Assembly: GCA_009773335.1 (NCBI GenBank) | Contig: WRPF01000006.1 | Location: 29,804-93,803, forward strand | Length of the DNA: 64,000 nucleotides | Reading direction: 5' to 3' | DNA from: Caulobacteraceae bacterium | GTDB taxonomy: Bacteria; Pseudomonadota; Alphaproteobacteria; Caulobacterales; Aquidulcibacteraceae | In this document: piece after piece, positions 38,584-47,187 of the stretch | How positions within the stretch are numbered: position 1 is the first letter of the stretch | Layout: each line of letters starts with the position of its first letter | Position numbers and translations under genes: made by a program | The notes under the pieces: generated by a model | Told to the model about the DNA's origin: nothing | Database searches by the model: none | Seen by the model: only the letters and a program-made list of their open reading frames with translations

Positions 38584-39495
38584 ATGGCCGTGAAGATCCC
38601 CTTCGTACGCGAAATGGCGTTCGAGTATGGCGTGCCCCAGCAGGTCAGCCCGCTCATTCGCCGCATCGTCGCGAACAATCCCGGCTCGTTCACCTACATG
38701 GGCACCGGCGTCTACATCGTCGGCCACGGCGAGGTCGCTGTTATCGATCCAGGCCCCAACGACAAGGCGCACGTGGACGGCCTCATTGCGGCGCTCGCGG
38801 GCGAAACCGTCACGCACATTTTCGTCACGCACGGCCACATGGACCATTCTCCGGCGGCGCGCCCGCTGGCGGCGGCGACAGGCGCAAAGATATACGCCTG
38901 CGGCGAACCGGTGATCCCGACGGACTCCGAGGTCCGCATGGAAGCGGGAGACGATCTCTCGTTCCGCCCGGATGTCGAGATCGAGGACGGACAGGCATTC
39001 AAGGGCGAGGGCTGGACCATTGAAGCGGTCTCCACGCCTGGCCACACGTCGCATCACACGGCCTACGCTCTGAAGGAAGAAAACGCGCTCTTCCCGGGCG
39101 ACCACATCATGGGCTGGTCGACAACGGTCATCAGTCCGCCGGACGGCGACATGAACGATTATTTCGACAGTCTCGTGAAAGTTCGCGACCGCGACTACGA
39201 CGCGCTCTGGCCGACGCACGGCCCGCCGATCAAGGACAATGTGCGTGAATTCGTGCAGGCTTACATTGATCATCGCATCGCGCGCGAAGAGCAGATTCTT
39301 GAGCAGTTGCGCCAGGGCCGCAAGACGATCCGCGACATGGTTCCGGTAATGTATGCCGACGTCGACAAGAAGCTGCATCCCGCAGCTTGCCACTCCGTGC
39401 TCGCGCACATGATGCGGCTGGTGAAGATCGATCGCGTCGACTGCATCGGCGCGCCATGCATCGACTCGATCTACGCACTGGCGAAGAGCGCGTAG
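38584..39495 (+). CDS. MBL-fold metallo-hydrolase (LACTB2-like)
   Basis: A 303-aa metallo-beta-lactamase-fold hydrolase: metal motif VTHGHMDHSPAA (HxHxDH), Asp in PGDHIMGWSTT, His in PTHGPPI, plus a C-terminal helical/winged-helix-like region with RIAREEQILEQLRQGRKTIRDMV and YADVDKKLHPAACHSVLAHMMRLV, as in LACTB2-type hydrolases and nucleases. The substrate could be a lactone, a CoA thioester or RNA. It immediately follows the ATP-grasp-like gene, so the two are probably translated together. Confidence 0.9.
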   Translation: MAVKIPFVREMAFEYGVPQQVSPLIRRIVANNPGSFTYMGTGVYIVGHGEVAVIDPGPNDKAHVDGLIAALAGETVTHIFVTHGHMDHSPAARPLAAATGAKIYACGEPVIPTDSEVRMEAGDDLSFRPDVEIEDGQAFKGEGWTIEAVSTPGHTSHHTAYALKEENALFPGDHIMGWSTTVISPPDGDMNDYFDSLVKVRDRDYDALWPTHGPPIKDNVREFVQAYIDHRIAREEQILEQLRQGRKTIRDMVPVMYADVDKKLHPAACHSVLAHMMRLVKIDRVDCIGAPCIDSIYALAKSA

Positions 39496-39502
39496 CGCGT
39501 GG

Positions 39503-40057
39503 CTATTGCGCCCGTCTGACGCGCAGGGCGCGGCCGCCGGCCTCCACCGACATCAGGAAGCTGCCGAGCGCCGCCTTGCGGATCGTGACGTCCACGCCGG
39601 GTCTGGCCAGGCGGTTGTCGCTGGTGTCGACAAGAACCCAGACCTGCCCGTTTTCCATCACGAAGGATGAGCGTCCGTCGAAGCGGCCGAGTCTGGCGAT
39701 CTTCATCGACTGGGAGTCGAAGCCGTCATCCGATCCCGGCTCTTCGGACGAGCGCCGGAATGTCGGTAGACCCAGTTGCGGCAAGCTCGGCAGGGAAAAG
39801 CCGAAAGATTCCCGCTGGATCTGGCGAGCGCGGGTGGCGTCGACGGCGGCGAACTGCCCCTCGGATTCCGCCGATTTCAGGCTGGCCACTTCGGCGTCGA
39901 AGCAGGCAAGGCGCGCCTGCGGCTCGGTCAGGGCGGTGCAGGCGTAGACCTTGGCCAGCACCTCAGGCGATGACCTGGGGGCCGGCGCCGCCTGCTGGGC
40001 GGCGGCCGTTCCGGCGCAGGCCAGAACCGCGACAAGCGACATGAATAGCGAACGCAT
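39503..40057 (-). CDS. Exported protein of unknown function
   Basis: A 184-aa protein: signal peptide MRSLFMSLVAVLACAGTAAA, then YACTALTEPQARLACFDAEVASLK, a Cys-pair helical motif frequently seen in small alphaproteobacterial periplasmic proteins, a Ser/Gln-rich middle, and a C-terminal beta-rich region (VMENGQVWVLVDTSDNR, SVEAGGRALRVRR). The convergent gene ends only 7 bp away. No enzymatic motif is visible. Confidence 0.8.
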   Translation of the reverse strand: MRSLFMSLVAVLACAGTAAAQQAAPAPRSSPEVLAKVYACTALTEPQARLACFDAEVASLKSAESEGQFAAVDATRARQIQRESFGFSLPSLPQLGLPTFRRSSEEPGSDDGFDSQSMKIARLGRFDGRSSFVMENGQVWVLVDTSDNRLARPGVDVTIRKAALGSFLMSVEAGGRALRVRRAQ

Positions 40058-40144
40058 GAGCCTCTCCCCGAAATCGACGGCGCACTCTAGTGTCTTCCAG
40101 CTGGATGTCAGCCTACGCTTTCAGCGGCCGGTGGAGTGCATGCG

Positions 40145-41758
40145 ATGACCTGGACGACGAACCGGCGAACCCTGATCGGCGCGGGGGGCGCGGCGGCGCT
40201 GACCGCGGGCTGTGGCGGATCGGTGATCGGCCTGGATGTCGAGCGGCGCATCCTCGACATCGGCAACCAGGCCGAGCCGCTGTCCCTCGACCCCCACAAG
40301 GCCTCGGGCCAGTGGGAGAACCGCATCATTGGCGAGATGTTCACGGGGCTGACCACCGAGGACGCCGACGCGAAGCCGGTCCCCGGCATGGCCGAGCGAT
40401 GGGAGGTGAGCGAGGACGGGCTGACCTGGACGTTCTACTTGCGCCGCGCGCAGTGGTCGGACGGCATGCCGTGCACGGCCTACGACTTCGAGTACGCCTT
40501 CCGCCGGATTCTCAGTCCCAGGACCATCGCCGAGTACGCCCAGGTCACTTATGCGATCAGGAACGCCCAGAAGGCCAAGGAGGGCGCGGTCCCCGTGGAG
40601 GAGATCGGCGTGCGCGCGCTCGACGAACGGACGCTGGAGATGACGCTTGAGCATCCAGCGCCATATTTGCCCGGCCTCCTCAAGCACTACACACACTTTC
40701 CCGTGCCCAAGCACGTGGTGGAGAAATACGGCGACGACTGGATCAAGCCCGCGAACATCCAGGTCAACGGGCCGTTCAGGCTGGAGAAGTGGTGGTCGAA
40801 CTACGTCGTTCACCTGGTCAAGAATCCGCGCTTCTTCGACGCCCGCAACGTCGCCTTCAACGAACTCTACTTCTATCCGACGTACAACGACGACGCCGCC
40901 GTCCGGCGCGTCATGCGCCGGGAACTCGGCTGGAGCAGCAATTTCTCAGGCAAGAAGCAGGCGCTCTACGAGAAGGAGCTGCCCGGCTTCGTCCGCGTCG
41001 CCCCGTTCATGTTGCTGCAGTATTTCTCGCTCAACAACACCAAGCCGCCCTTCAACGACCCCCGCGTGCGCAAGGCCATGTCGATGGCCATCGACCGCAG
41101 GTTCATGGCCGAGCAGATATGGCAGGCGGGGCACCAGCCGGCCTGGTCCTTCGTGCCGCCGGGCATCTTCGGCTACCCGCAGGGCGGGCGCATCCAGTTC
41201 GCGGACATGGATATGGACCTGCGCCGCGCGGCGGCGAAGGCGCTCCTGGAGGACGCTGGCTATGGTCCGAACAACCCGCTGCGCTTCACCTTCGAGCACC
41301 GCAACACGGCCGACAACCCGCGGATCGCGGTCGTCGCCCAGGCCGATTGGCGCTCCATCGCCCCATGGGTGGAGGTGAAGCTGTTGGGCGTGGAGGGGCA
41401 GATCCACTACGCCAACCTGCGCTCGAAGAACTACGAGGCGGGAGACGGCGGCTGGATCGCCGACTACAACGACGCCTACACCTACCTCTTCCTGTTCGAG
41501 ACCCGGACCGGGCCGCAGAACTACACCGGCTATTCGAACCCGTCCTATGACCGCCTCATGGAGGCCTCGGTCCAGGAGCGCGACATCGACGCCAGGGCGG
41601 GCCTCATGCGGCAGGCCGAGCAGCTCATGCTGGACGAATCGGCCTGCATCCCGGTGGCCTTCGGCACCTCCAAGAACCTCGTCGACCCCCGGATTCGCGG
41701 TTTTGTGAACAATCTGGAGGACATCCACCGCACCCGCTGGATGTCGATCGAGGCCTGA
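40145..41758 (+). CDS. Oligopeptide ABC transporter substrate-binding lipoprotein (family 5)
   Basis: A 537-aa solute-binding protein of the OppA/MppA class. The N-terminus carries NRRTLIGAGGAAALTAGCGGS, with a twin-Arg-like pair and a lipobox LTAGC. The body shows RILDIGNQAEPLSLDPHKA, ERWEVSEDGLTWTFYLR (family hallmark), NLRSKNYEAGDGGWIADYND and the C-terminal helix region. It captures oligopeptides (or cell-wall peptides) in the periplasm for ABC import. ATG 40145 lies 8 nt from GGAG; the GTG at 40136 is too close to it. It lies directly upstream of the TonB receptor, separated by a 315-bp gap. Confidence 0.92.
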   Translation: MTWTTNRRTLIGAGGAAALTAGCGGSVIGLDVERRILDIGNQAEPLSLDPHKASGQWENRIIGEMFTGLTTEDADAKPVPGMAERWEVSEDGLTWTFYLRRAQWSDGMPCTAYDFEYAFRRILSPRTIAEYAQVTYAIRNAQKAKEGAVPVEEIGVRALDERTLEMTLEHPAPYLPGLLKHYTHFPVPKHVVEKYGDDWIKPANIQVNGPFRLEKWWSNYVVHLVKNPRFFDARNVAFNELYFYPTYNDDAAVRRVMRRELGWSSNFSGKKQALYEKELPGFVRVAPFMLLQYFSLNNTKPPFNDPRVRKAMSMAIDRRFMAEQIWQAGHQPAWSFVPPGIFGYPQGGRIQFADMDMDLRRAAAKALLEDAGYGPNNPLRFTFEHRNTADNPRIAVVAQADWRSIAPWVEVKLLGVEGQIHYANLRSKNYEAGDGGWIADYNDAYTYLFLFETRTGPQNYTGYSNPSYDRLMEASVQERDIDARAGLMRQAEQLMLDESACIPVAFGTSKNLVDPRIRGFVNNLEDIHRTRWMSIEA

Positions 41759-42073
41759 AGGCCAGGACACAGCGAAGCTGGGGGCGAATTTCGCCCGCGC
41801 AGGGCCCCGAAGAGGGCAGATTGGGGCGTCTGCGGGAAGCGATGTTCCTTTTTCGCCACAGTTGGCCCTATTCGGGTAAGTTTCTGTCCACCTTTGTTGA
41901 CTGCGATGTGACGGGTTTGCGATTAATGGATCAAGAACGGGAATGGTAAATTCCTGGTTCGCTCGTGTCTTGTCCTTTCGGGGGGGCAGGATGGGGCCGG
42001 GTTTCGGGGGCGAAATATGTCTCCAATCTGGCGTCCAAGCGAGCGAGGACTGATTCGGATTTGGAGGTTCACA
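41759..42073. other. 315-bp leader region of the TonB receptor gene
   Basis: No ORF. Its first part is GC-rich; the second half is AT-richer and holds the promoter-like site and the 5' leader before GGAGG at 42063-42067. I see no riboswitch or Fur-box of convincing quality. Confidence 0.5.
41897..41925 (+). promoter_or_regulatory. Possible sigma-70 promoter for the TonB receptor gene
   Basis: TTGACT, a 17-bp spacer, then CGATTA, in an AT-richer stretch about 150 bp upstream of the receptor's GTG. The -35 box is good, the -10 box poor. Confidence 0.35.
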
Positions 42074-45070
42074 GTGAAGCAAGACACAAAACGCGATCGT
42101 CTGTTCGCGACGACGTTCTTCGCGGGCTTGGCGCTTGCCATGCCGGCGGTGGCTCAGCAGGCCACGACCCCGGCGGCGCCGGAGGAAGAGACCGACGCGA
42201 TCATCGTTACGGGCTCGCGCATTCCGCAACGCAACCTTGAGACAACCAACCCGATCACCCAGTTGACCGCCGAGGATCTTTCGATCCAGGGCGCGACTCG
42301 CGTCGAGGATCTGACGAACCAGCTGCCGCAGGTGTTCGCCACGCAAGGCTCGGCGGTCGCCAACGGCGCGTCCGGCACGGCGGAAGTCTCGCTGCGCGGC
42401 CTCGGCGCCGGTCGTACGCTGGTCCTGATCGACGGCGTCCGCATGCCGTACGGCTCCGACACCAGCTCGGCGGCTGACTTGAACACGATCCCGGGCGCGA
42501 TGATCGAACGGGTCGAAGTGCTGACCGGCGGCGCGTCTGCGGTCTACGGTTCGGACGCCGTGTCCGGCGTCGTGAACTTCATCATGCGCGACAACTACGA
42601 AGGTCTGCGCGTTGACGCCCAGTATGGCTTCTATCAGCACGAGAACGACACGGACCAGGGCGATCTGCGCAACACGATCCAGCGGCGCGGGACCACCAAC
42701 GCGGCCCAGTTCCGCCTCCCCGACGACAGCGTCGTGGACGGCTACGGCAAGGAAGTCTCGCTGATCTTCGGCGCGTCCTCGCCGGACGGTCGCGGCAACG
42801 TGACGGCCTACGCGACCTACCGGACCAACGATGCGGTTCTGCAGAAAGACCGCGATTATTCGGCGTGCTCGCTCGGCGCGGGCCTGAACGGCGTCAACCG
42901 CGACGGCACGAACATCGCCAACAGCCGTCCCGGACAACCGGCCAACACGCTCTACACTTGCGGCGGTTCAGGCACGAGCTATCCGGGTCTGTTCCTGACG
43001 CAAACGGGCAACTTCACGATCGACACGACGACCGGCAACACGTTCCGGCCGTTCGCCAACGCGACCGATCAATATAACTTCGGCCCGCTCAACTACTACC
43101 AGCGCCCGGATGAGCGCTATGCGTTGGGCGCCTTCGCGCACTACGAAATCAGCGACAACATCGAAGCCTACGCCCAGTTGATGTTCTCGAACTACAAGTC
43201 GACCGCGCAGATCGCGCCGTCGGGGAACTTCTTCAGCACGGCGACGCTCAATTGCGGAAACCCGCTGTTCGGACCGGGCATGGCCACGGCGTTCGGCTGC
43301 TCCGCCGCAGACATCGCGGCTGACACCCCGGTCTCGGCCTACATCGCGCGCCGGAACGTCGAAGGCGGCGGTCGTCAGGACACGTTCGACAACACCTCGT
43401 ATCGTATGGTCACCGGTCTTCGTGGCGATCTCGGCGAGTCTGGTTGGAGCTACGATGTCACGGCGATGTACGCCAAGACCGACAGCTCGCGGGCGTATCT
43501 CAACGAGTTTTCGGTCACCCGCCTGACGCGTGCCCTCGATGTGGTCGACACGGACCCGGGCGCGGGCGTGACGGCTGCATGCCGTTCGGCCGTGAACGGA
43601 ACGGATACCGCTTGCGTGCCGTGGAACGTCTTCCAGATCGGCGGCGTGACACAGGCGGCGCTGGACTATCTGCAAGTGCCGCTCCTGCGCACTGGCGAGA
43701 CGGAGCAGCAGATCCTCACGGCGTCGGTCGCTGGCGCCCTCCCGATCACCTCGCCGTTCGCCGAAACGCCGATCTCGTTGGCGTTGGGCATCGAGTATCG
43801 TCGCGACTACATGGAACGGATCACTGACGTGTCCTTCCAGACCGGAGACGGCGCTGGTCAGGGCGGTCCGACGCTCGGGTTCAAGGGCGCGGCGAACGAC
43901 GTGACCGACCTGTTCGCGGAAACCCAGATCATGGTCGCCGAGAACCAGCCGTTCGCACATCAGATCTCGATCGATGCGTCGTACCGGCACTCGTCCTATG
44001 GAACGGGCACCAAGACAGAGACCTACGGCTTCGGCGCCGACTGGGCGCCGGTCGAGGACATCCGGTTCCGCGGAAGTTATGCGCAAGCGGTGCGGGCGCC
44101 GAACATCATCGAACTGTTCTCGGCGCAAGGTCCGGGTCTGTTCGACATGGCCGACGACCCGTGCGACCAGAACGACCCTGCCAGCGACGGCATTGCGCCG
44201 GCCGCCGCGTGCATCGGCGCCAATCCCTGGCAAACGACGCTCGCGAACGCCTCGTCGGCGACGTTCAGCAGCCCTGCCGGCCAGTACAACGGCCTGTTCG
44301 GCGGCAACCCGAATGTCGGCGCCGAAGAAGGCAAGACGAAAACCTATGGCTTCGTCTTCCAGCCGAGCATGATCGAGGGGCTGAGCCTTTCGGTGGACTA
44401 CTTCGACATCGAAGTGACCAACCTGATCAGCAACGTCGGCGCCGCGACGACGGTTTCACGTTGCTTCTCGGCGACGCCGAACCTCGCATCCTGCGCCCTG
44501 ATCACTCGTAACCCGAACAACGGCACGCTGTGGCTCGGGGCGGGCATCGTGTCCGACCTGCAGCAAAACACGACCGGCGCGCTGACCACGTCAGGCTATG
44601 ACTTCAACGCCGCCTACAACTTCGATATCGGCAGCCTCGGCGGGATGAGCGTCTCGCTGCTGGCGACCAAGCTCGAAGAATACAACGGCGGATGCGAAGG
44701 CCTCTATGGCGCGGGTCTCTGCGGCACGCCGAACCCGGAATGGCGCGGTCGTTTCCGCGCCACCTGGACGACGCCGTGGGATCTCGAGCTGAACGGCACG
44801 ATCCGGTACTTTGGTTCAGTCGACTACGCGGGCACGACGGCGACTACTGCGCCGGACTACTCGCTCGACTCTCAGACGTACCTGGATATCGCCGGCAACT
44901 ACCAGATGTTCGACAACACGCGGTTCCGGGCAGGCATCAACAACGTCCTCGACCGGGAGCCGCCGCTGTCGCGCTTCACGGGCGCGGGCTTCGGCAACGG
45001 CAACACCTACCCGCAAGTCTACGACGCGCTGGGTCGTTGGGTGTTCATGGGCATCACGGTCGACTTCTAG
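42074..45070 (+). CDS. TonB-dependent outer-membrane receptor
   Basis: A 998-aa receptor. The signal peptide TTFFAGLALAMPAVAQQ is followed by a TonB-box-like DAIIVTGSRI near the mature N-terminus. Next is the plug domain (SLRGLGAGRTLVLIDGVRMP and GGASAVYGSDAVSGVVNFIMR, about residues 95-180), then a 22-strand-type barrel ending in VFMGITVDF with a terminal Phe. It imports an unidentified substrate using TonB energy. The GTG start at 42074 has GGAGG 6 nt upstream; the track ORF start at 42017 adds an atypical Arg-rich tail. It is followed by an intrinsic terminator and by dioxygenase, AspH and sulfotransferase genes. Confidence 0.95.
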   Translation: MKQDTKRDRLFATTFFAGLALAMPAVAQQATTPAAPEEETDAIIVTGSRIPQRNLETTNPITQLTAEDLSIQGATRVEDLTNQLPQVFATQGSAVANGASGTAEVSLRGLGAGRTLVLIDGVRMPYGSDTSSAADLNTIPGAMIERVEVLTGGASAVYGSDAVSGVVNFIMRDNYEGLRVDAQYGFYQHENDTDQGDLRNTIQRRGTTNAAQFRLPDDSVVDGYGKEVSLIFGASSPDGRGNVTAYATYRTNDAVLQKDRDYSACSLGAGLNGVNRDGTNIANSRPGQPANTLYTCGGSGTSYPGLFLTQTGNFTIDTTTGNTFRPFANATDQYNFGPLNYYQRPDERYALGAFAHYEISDNIEAYAQLMFSNYKSTAQIAPSGNFFSTATLNCGNPLFGPGMATAFGCSAADIAADTPVSAYIARRNVEGGGRQDTFDNTSYRMVTGLRGDLGESGWSYDVTAMYAKTDSSRAYLNEFSVTRLTRALDVVDTDPGAGVTAACRSAVNGTDTACVPWNVFQIGGVTQAALDYLQVPLLRTGETEQQILTASVAGALPITSPFAETPISLALGIEYRRDYMERITDVSFQTGDGAGQGGPTLGFKGAANDVTDLFAETQIMVAENQPFAHQISIDASYRHSSYGTGTKTETYGFGADWAPVEDIRFRGSYAQAVRAPNIIELFSAQGPGLFDMADDPCDQNDPASDGIAPAAACIGANPWQTTLANASSATFSSPAGQYNGLFGGNPNVGAEEGKTKTYGFVFQPSMIEGLSLSVDYFDIEVTNLISNVGAATTVSRCFSATPNLASCALITRNPNNGTLWLGAGIVSDLQQNTTGALTTSGYDFNAAYNFDIGSLGGMSVSLLATKLEEYNGGCEGLYGAGLCGTPNPEWRGRFRATWTTPWDLELNGTIRYFGSVDYAGTTATTAPDYSLDSQTYLDIAGNYQMFDNTRFRAGINNVLDREPPLSRFTGAGFGNGNTYPQVYDALGRWVFMGITVDF

Positions 45071-45096
45071 TCGAACGGATCACCAGAAACTGGAGA

Positions 45097-45127
45097 GCGG
45101 CGGGCCACTGGTCCGCCGCTTTTCTTT
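45097..45127 (+). terminator. Intrinsic terminator after the TonB receptor gene
   Basis: GCGGCGGGCC (45097-45106), loop ACT, GGTCCGCCGC (45110-45119), one G-T mismatch-type pair, followed by TTTTCTTTT. Clear intrinsic terminator 26 nt after the stop. Confidence 0.85.
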
Positions 45128-45156
45128 TGTCGCGGTCGTCGGCAGCGGCCTTCGAT

Positions 45157-45240
45157 GGCAAGACGTCCGCCCGTGGCGTTTGGCCCGTGGCGTTCCGCCC
45201 GCGACGTTCGGCCCGTGGCGTTCGGCCACGTTGGCGGAAC
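45157..45240. repeat. 14-bp tandem repeat array
   Basis: Four aligned 14-bp units with consensus CCGTGGCGTTCGGC (45171-45184, 45185-45198, 45199-45212, 45213-45226), a degenerate copy before them and a partial one after. The period of 14 is not a multiple of three, so it is not protein-coding. It lies between the receptor terminator and the PKHD-type hydroxylase gene. Confidence 0.75.
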
Positions 45241-45345
45241 CGGCGCAGACCGGTTTGCTGTGCACCGCCATGGCGATCGCAGCGGAAGCGGCTCAGATGG
45301 TTTCACGCGGGCCGCACTTGAGCCGACAAGGCGGGAGAGGAAACG

Positions 45346-46014
45346 ATGATTCTCGAAATCAAGGACCTTTTGACACCCGAAGAGTTGATCCGGTTGCAGG
45401 GGCTCGCCAAATCCGTGCGGTTTGTCGACGGGCGGGCGACCAACCCAGGGTTCGGCCAGAAGGTGAATCTGCAAGCGGACCCGAACGATGCCGCGACCGC
45501 GGAGGTTTCAAAGCTGGTCAACGCCGCGCTGGCCCGCTCGCGGGAATTCGTGGATTTCGCGTTGCCGAAGAAGATCGCTCCGCCATTGCTCGCGCGCTAC
45601 ACCCCGGGAATGCAGTACGGGCCGCACGCCGATGCCGCGCTGTTGCCGATGCCGAAGGGCCCGCTGCGTTCCGACGTCTCCGCCACCGTGTTCCTGAACG
45701 ACCCTGCGACGTACGAGGGCGGTGAACTGGTCCTGCATTTCGGCGCACGCTCTATCGCGATGAAGGCGCCGGCCGGCGGCGCGATCGTCTACCCTTCAAC
45801 AACCCTCCATGAAGTGGCGCCTGTGCGCTCCGGCGAACGGCTCGTTGTGATCACATTCATCGAGAGCTTCGTTGTCGATGAGCATCATCGCTCCATCTTG
45901 TTCGAGCTTGGCGAAGTGAGCGCGCTTGAGGGCGAAAAAATGCACTGGGCAAGCCGCATGCGGCTTGAGGTTGTACGTCAGAACCTCACGCGGCGGTGGT
46001 CGTCAGGCCAGTAG
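45346..46014 (+). CDS. PKHD-type 2OG-Fe(II) dioxygenase (YbiX/PiuC-like)
   Basis: A 222-aa Fe(II)/2-oxoglutarate hydroxylase. The triad is visible: H94 and D96 in QYGPHADAA, H155 in TLHEVAPV, with the 2OG-binding Arg in SGERLVVITF. The C-terminal helix region (FELGEVSALEGEKMHWASRMRL) is typical of the PKHD/YbiX group. In E. coli (fiu-ybiX) and Pseudomonas (piuA-piuC) such enzymes pair with TonB receptors, as here. Its substrate is unknown. It lies in a stretch with the tandem repeat upstream and overlaps the convergent sulfotransferase gene by 12 bp. Confidence 0.92.
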   Translation: MILEIKDLLTPEELIRLQGLAKSVRFVDGRATNPGFGQKVNLQADPNDAATAEVSKLVNAALARSREFVDFALPKKIAPPLLARYTPGMQYGPHADAALLPMPKGPLRSDVSATVFLNDPATYEGGELVLHFGARSIAMKAPAGGAIVYPSTTLHEVAPVRSGERLVVITFIESFVVDEHHRSILFELGEVSALEGEKMHWASRMRLEVVRQNLTRRWSSGQ

Positions 46015-47133
46015 CAATCTCCCGACGACTGGCGATCTTTGCGCAACCGCGTCGATCCACCGAAGCCCTCGTTGGATTTCCTCGGCATTCCGCCTTCTGG
46101 AATCTTCCAGTATCTGTGAGCGAATTTGTGGCGAATATGGCTCTGCGGTCGCTTTGGCATAGCGGGTGAAGACCTCATGTTGCGTGATGCGCTCCACATG
46201 ACCCGGCGGCGCCACAACATCGAAATGTTCAAGAACTGCGCGGAGGCATTCCGCCGGGCTCATCAGCAGCTTTTCAAAATCGATAGCCAGTACGCGCCCC
46301 GCCAAAGTCTGGACGCTCTCATGCTGGGAGAGAGTCTCTACTGTCCAGGTGAGTGCGGCGAGCTCGCCAAGGGTCAAGGTGTGAAGAGGTGCAATCGGGA
46401 CTCCAGCCAGAGTTTGCAGTCTGCCGATGCGCTCGGGGCCGTGTCCGCGCAAGTCCGTGGGAGAATTGGCTCCGGCCAGCAGTGTCGAGAGAAATGGCTC
46501 TGCAGCTAGGTTGAGATAGACTGCTTTCGCCGTCGGTCGCAGCTGCATCAGCCAAGGCGCCAACCGCCCAGTTGCACTGGTGGCTTTGACGATTACCGCG
46601 CGGGTGTCTTCGTACCCTCTGCTCCAGAGCACCATCTGGTCCAGCGCCAGCTGGTCGAGAGTGGAAGGCGCAATGAGGGCTTGCGCCCGATCCCGAACAT
46701 CGTGGGCCTCCGCCAGCGTTCGCAACGGCATCGGCTCCCGAACGGCGACCGTCGCCCCGGCGCTTTCGATCATGCGGCTGAGCAGTGTCGATCCGACATG
46801 ACCGGTGTGGAAGATGAAGTGCAGGGGCAGGGCCGGGCTGGCCGGCGCCAAAATGCGACGCAGAGATGACAATTGAACCCATTTGCCGCGTGTCCCGGTC
46901 GCCAGGACCCTGTCGTCCAGAAAGCTCGCCTCGCGAATGAGGGCGCGGCTTAGCTCGACAATCAACACCCGCTCAATGTTGAGGTCGAGTTTGTGGGCGA
47001 ACAAGTCCGGCCGGAGCAACAGATTCTCGAGGGGATTGAACGCGATGTCGGGATCGGTCATGTCCGCTGAAGTCCCCAATAGCGACTGGGTCTGCCGGAG
47101 GTCGCGGTGGTCAAGTGCTCCGGCGCGGACCAT
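46003..47133 (-). CDS. Sulfotransferase-fold protein, unknown substrate
   Basis: A 376-aa protein with a P-loop-like segment FIFHTGHVGSTLLSRMIESAGA, which matches the PAPS 5'-phosphosulfate-binding loop of sulfotransferases (GxxGSTLL), and a downstream acidic-to-Arg core. Weak overall similarity otherwise; it could be a sulfotransferase or an inactive relative. The start is uncertain: ATG 47133 has AAGGAA 4 nt upstream and is chosen; 47061 (MTDPDIAFNP) and 47160 are alternatives. It lies 54 bp downstream of the TPR-AspH gene on the same strand, so it probably forms an operon with it. Noticeably more AT-rich than the flanking genome. Confidence 0.75.
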   Translation of the reverse strand: MVRAGALDHRDLRQTQSLLGTSADMTDPDIAFNPLENLLLRPDLFAHKLDLNIERVLIVELSRALIREASFLDDRVLATGTRGKWVQLSSLRRILAPASPALPLHFIFHTGHVGSTLLSRMIESAGATVAVREPMPLRTLAEAHDVRDRAQALIAPSTLDQLALDQMVLWSRGYEDTRAVIVKATSATGRLAPWLMQLRPTAKAVYLNLAAEPFLSTLLAGANSPTDLRGHGPERIGRLQTLAGVPIAPLHTLTLGELAALTWTVETLSQHESVQTLAGRVLAIDFEKLLMSPAECLRAVLEHFDVVAPPGHVERITQHEVFTRYAKATAEPYSPQIRSQILEDSRRRNAEEIQRGLRWIDAVAQRSPVVGRLLLA

Positions 47134-47187
47134 GAATTCCTTGGTGCATCCCGGTGGCATCCTCGAATATGGCGGGCTCGCAGCCTG

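Noticed and set aside
45157-45240. CRISPR array
   Set aside because: Units are 14 bp with no spacers and no cas genes; it is a plain tandem repeat.
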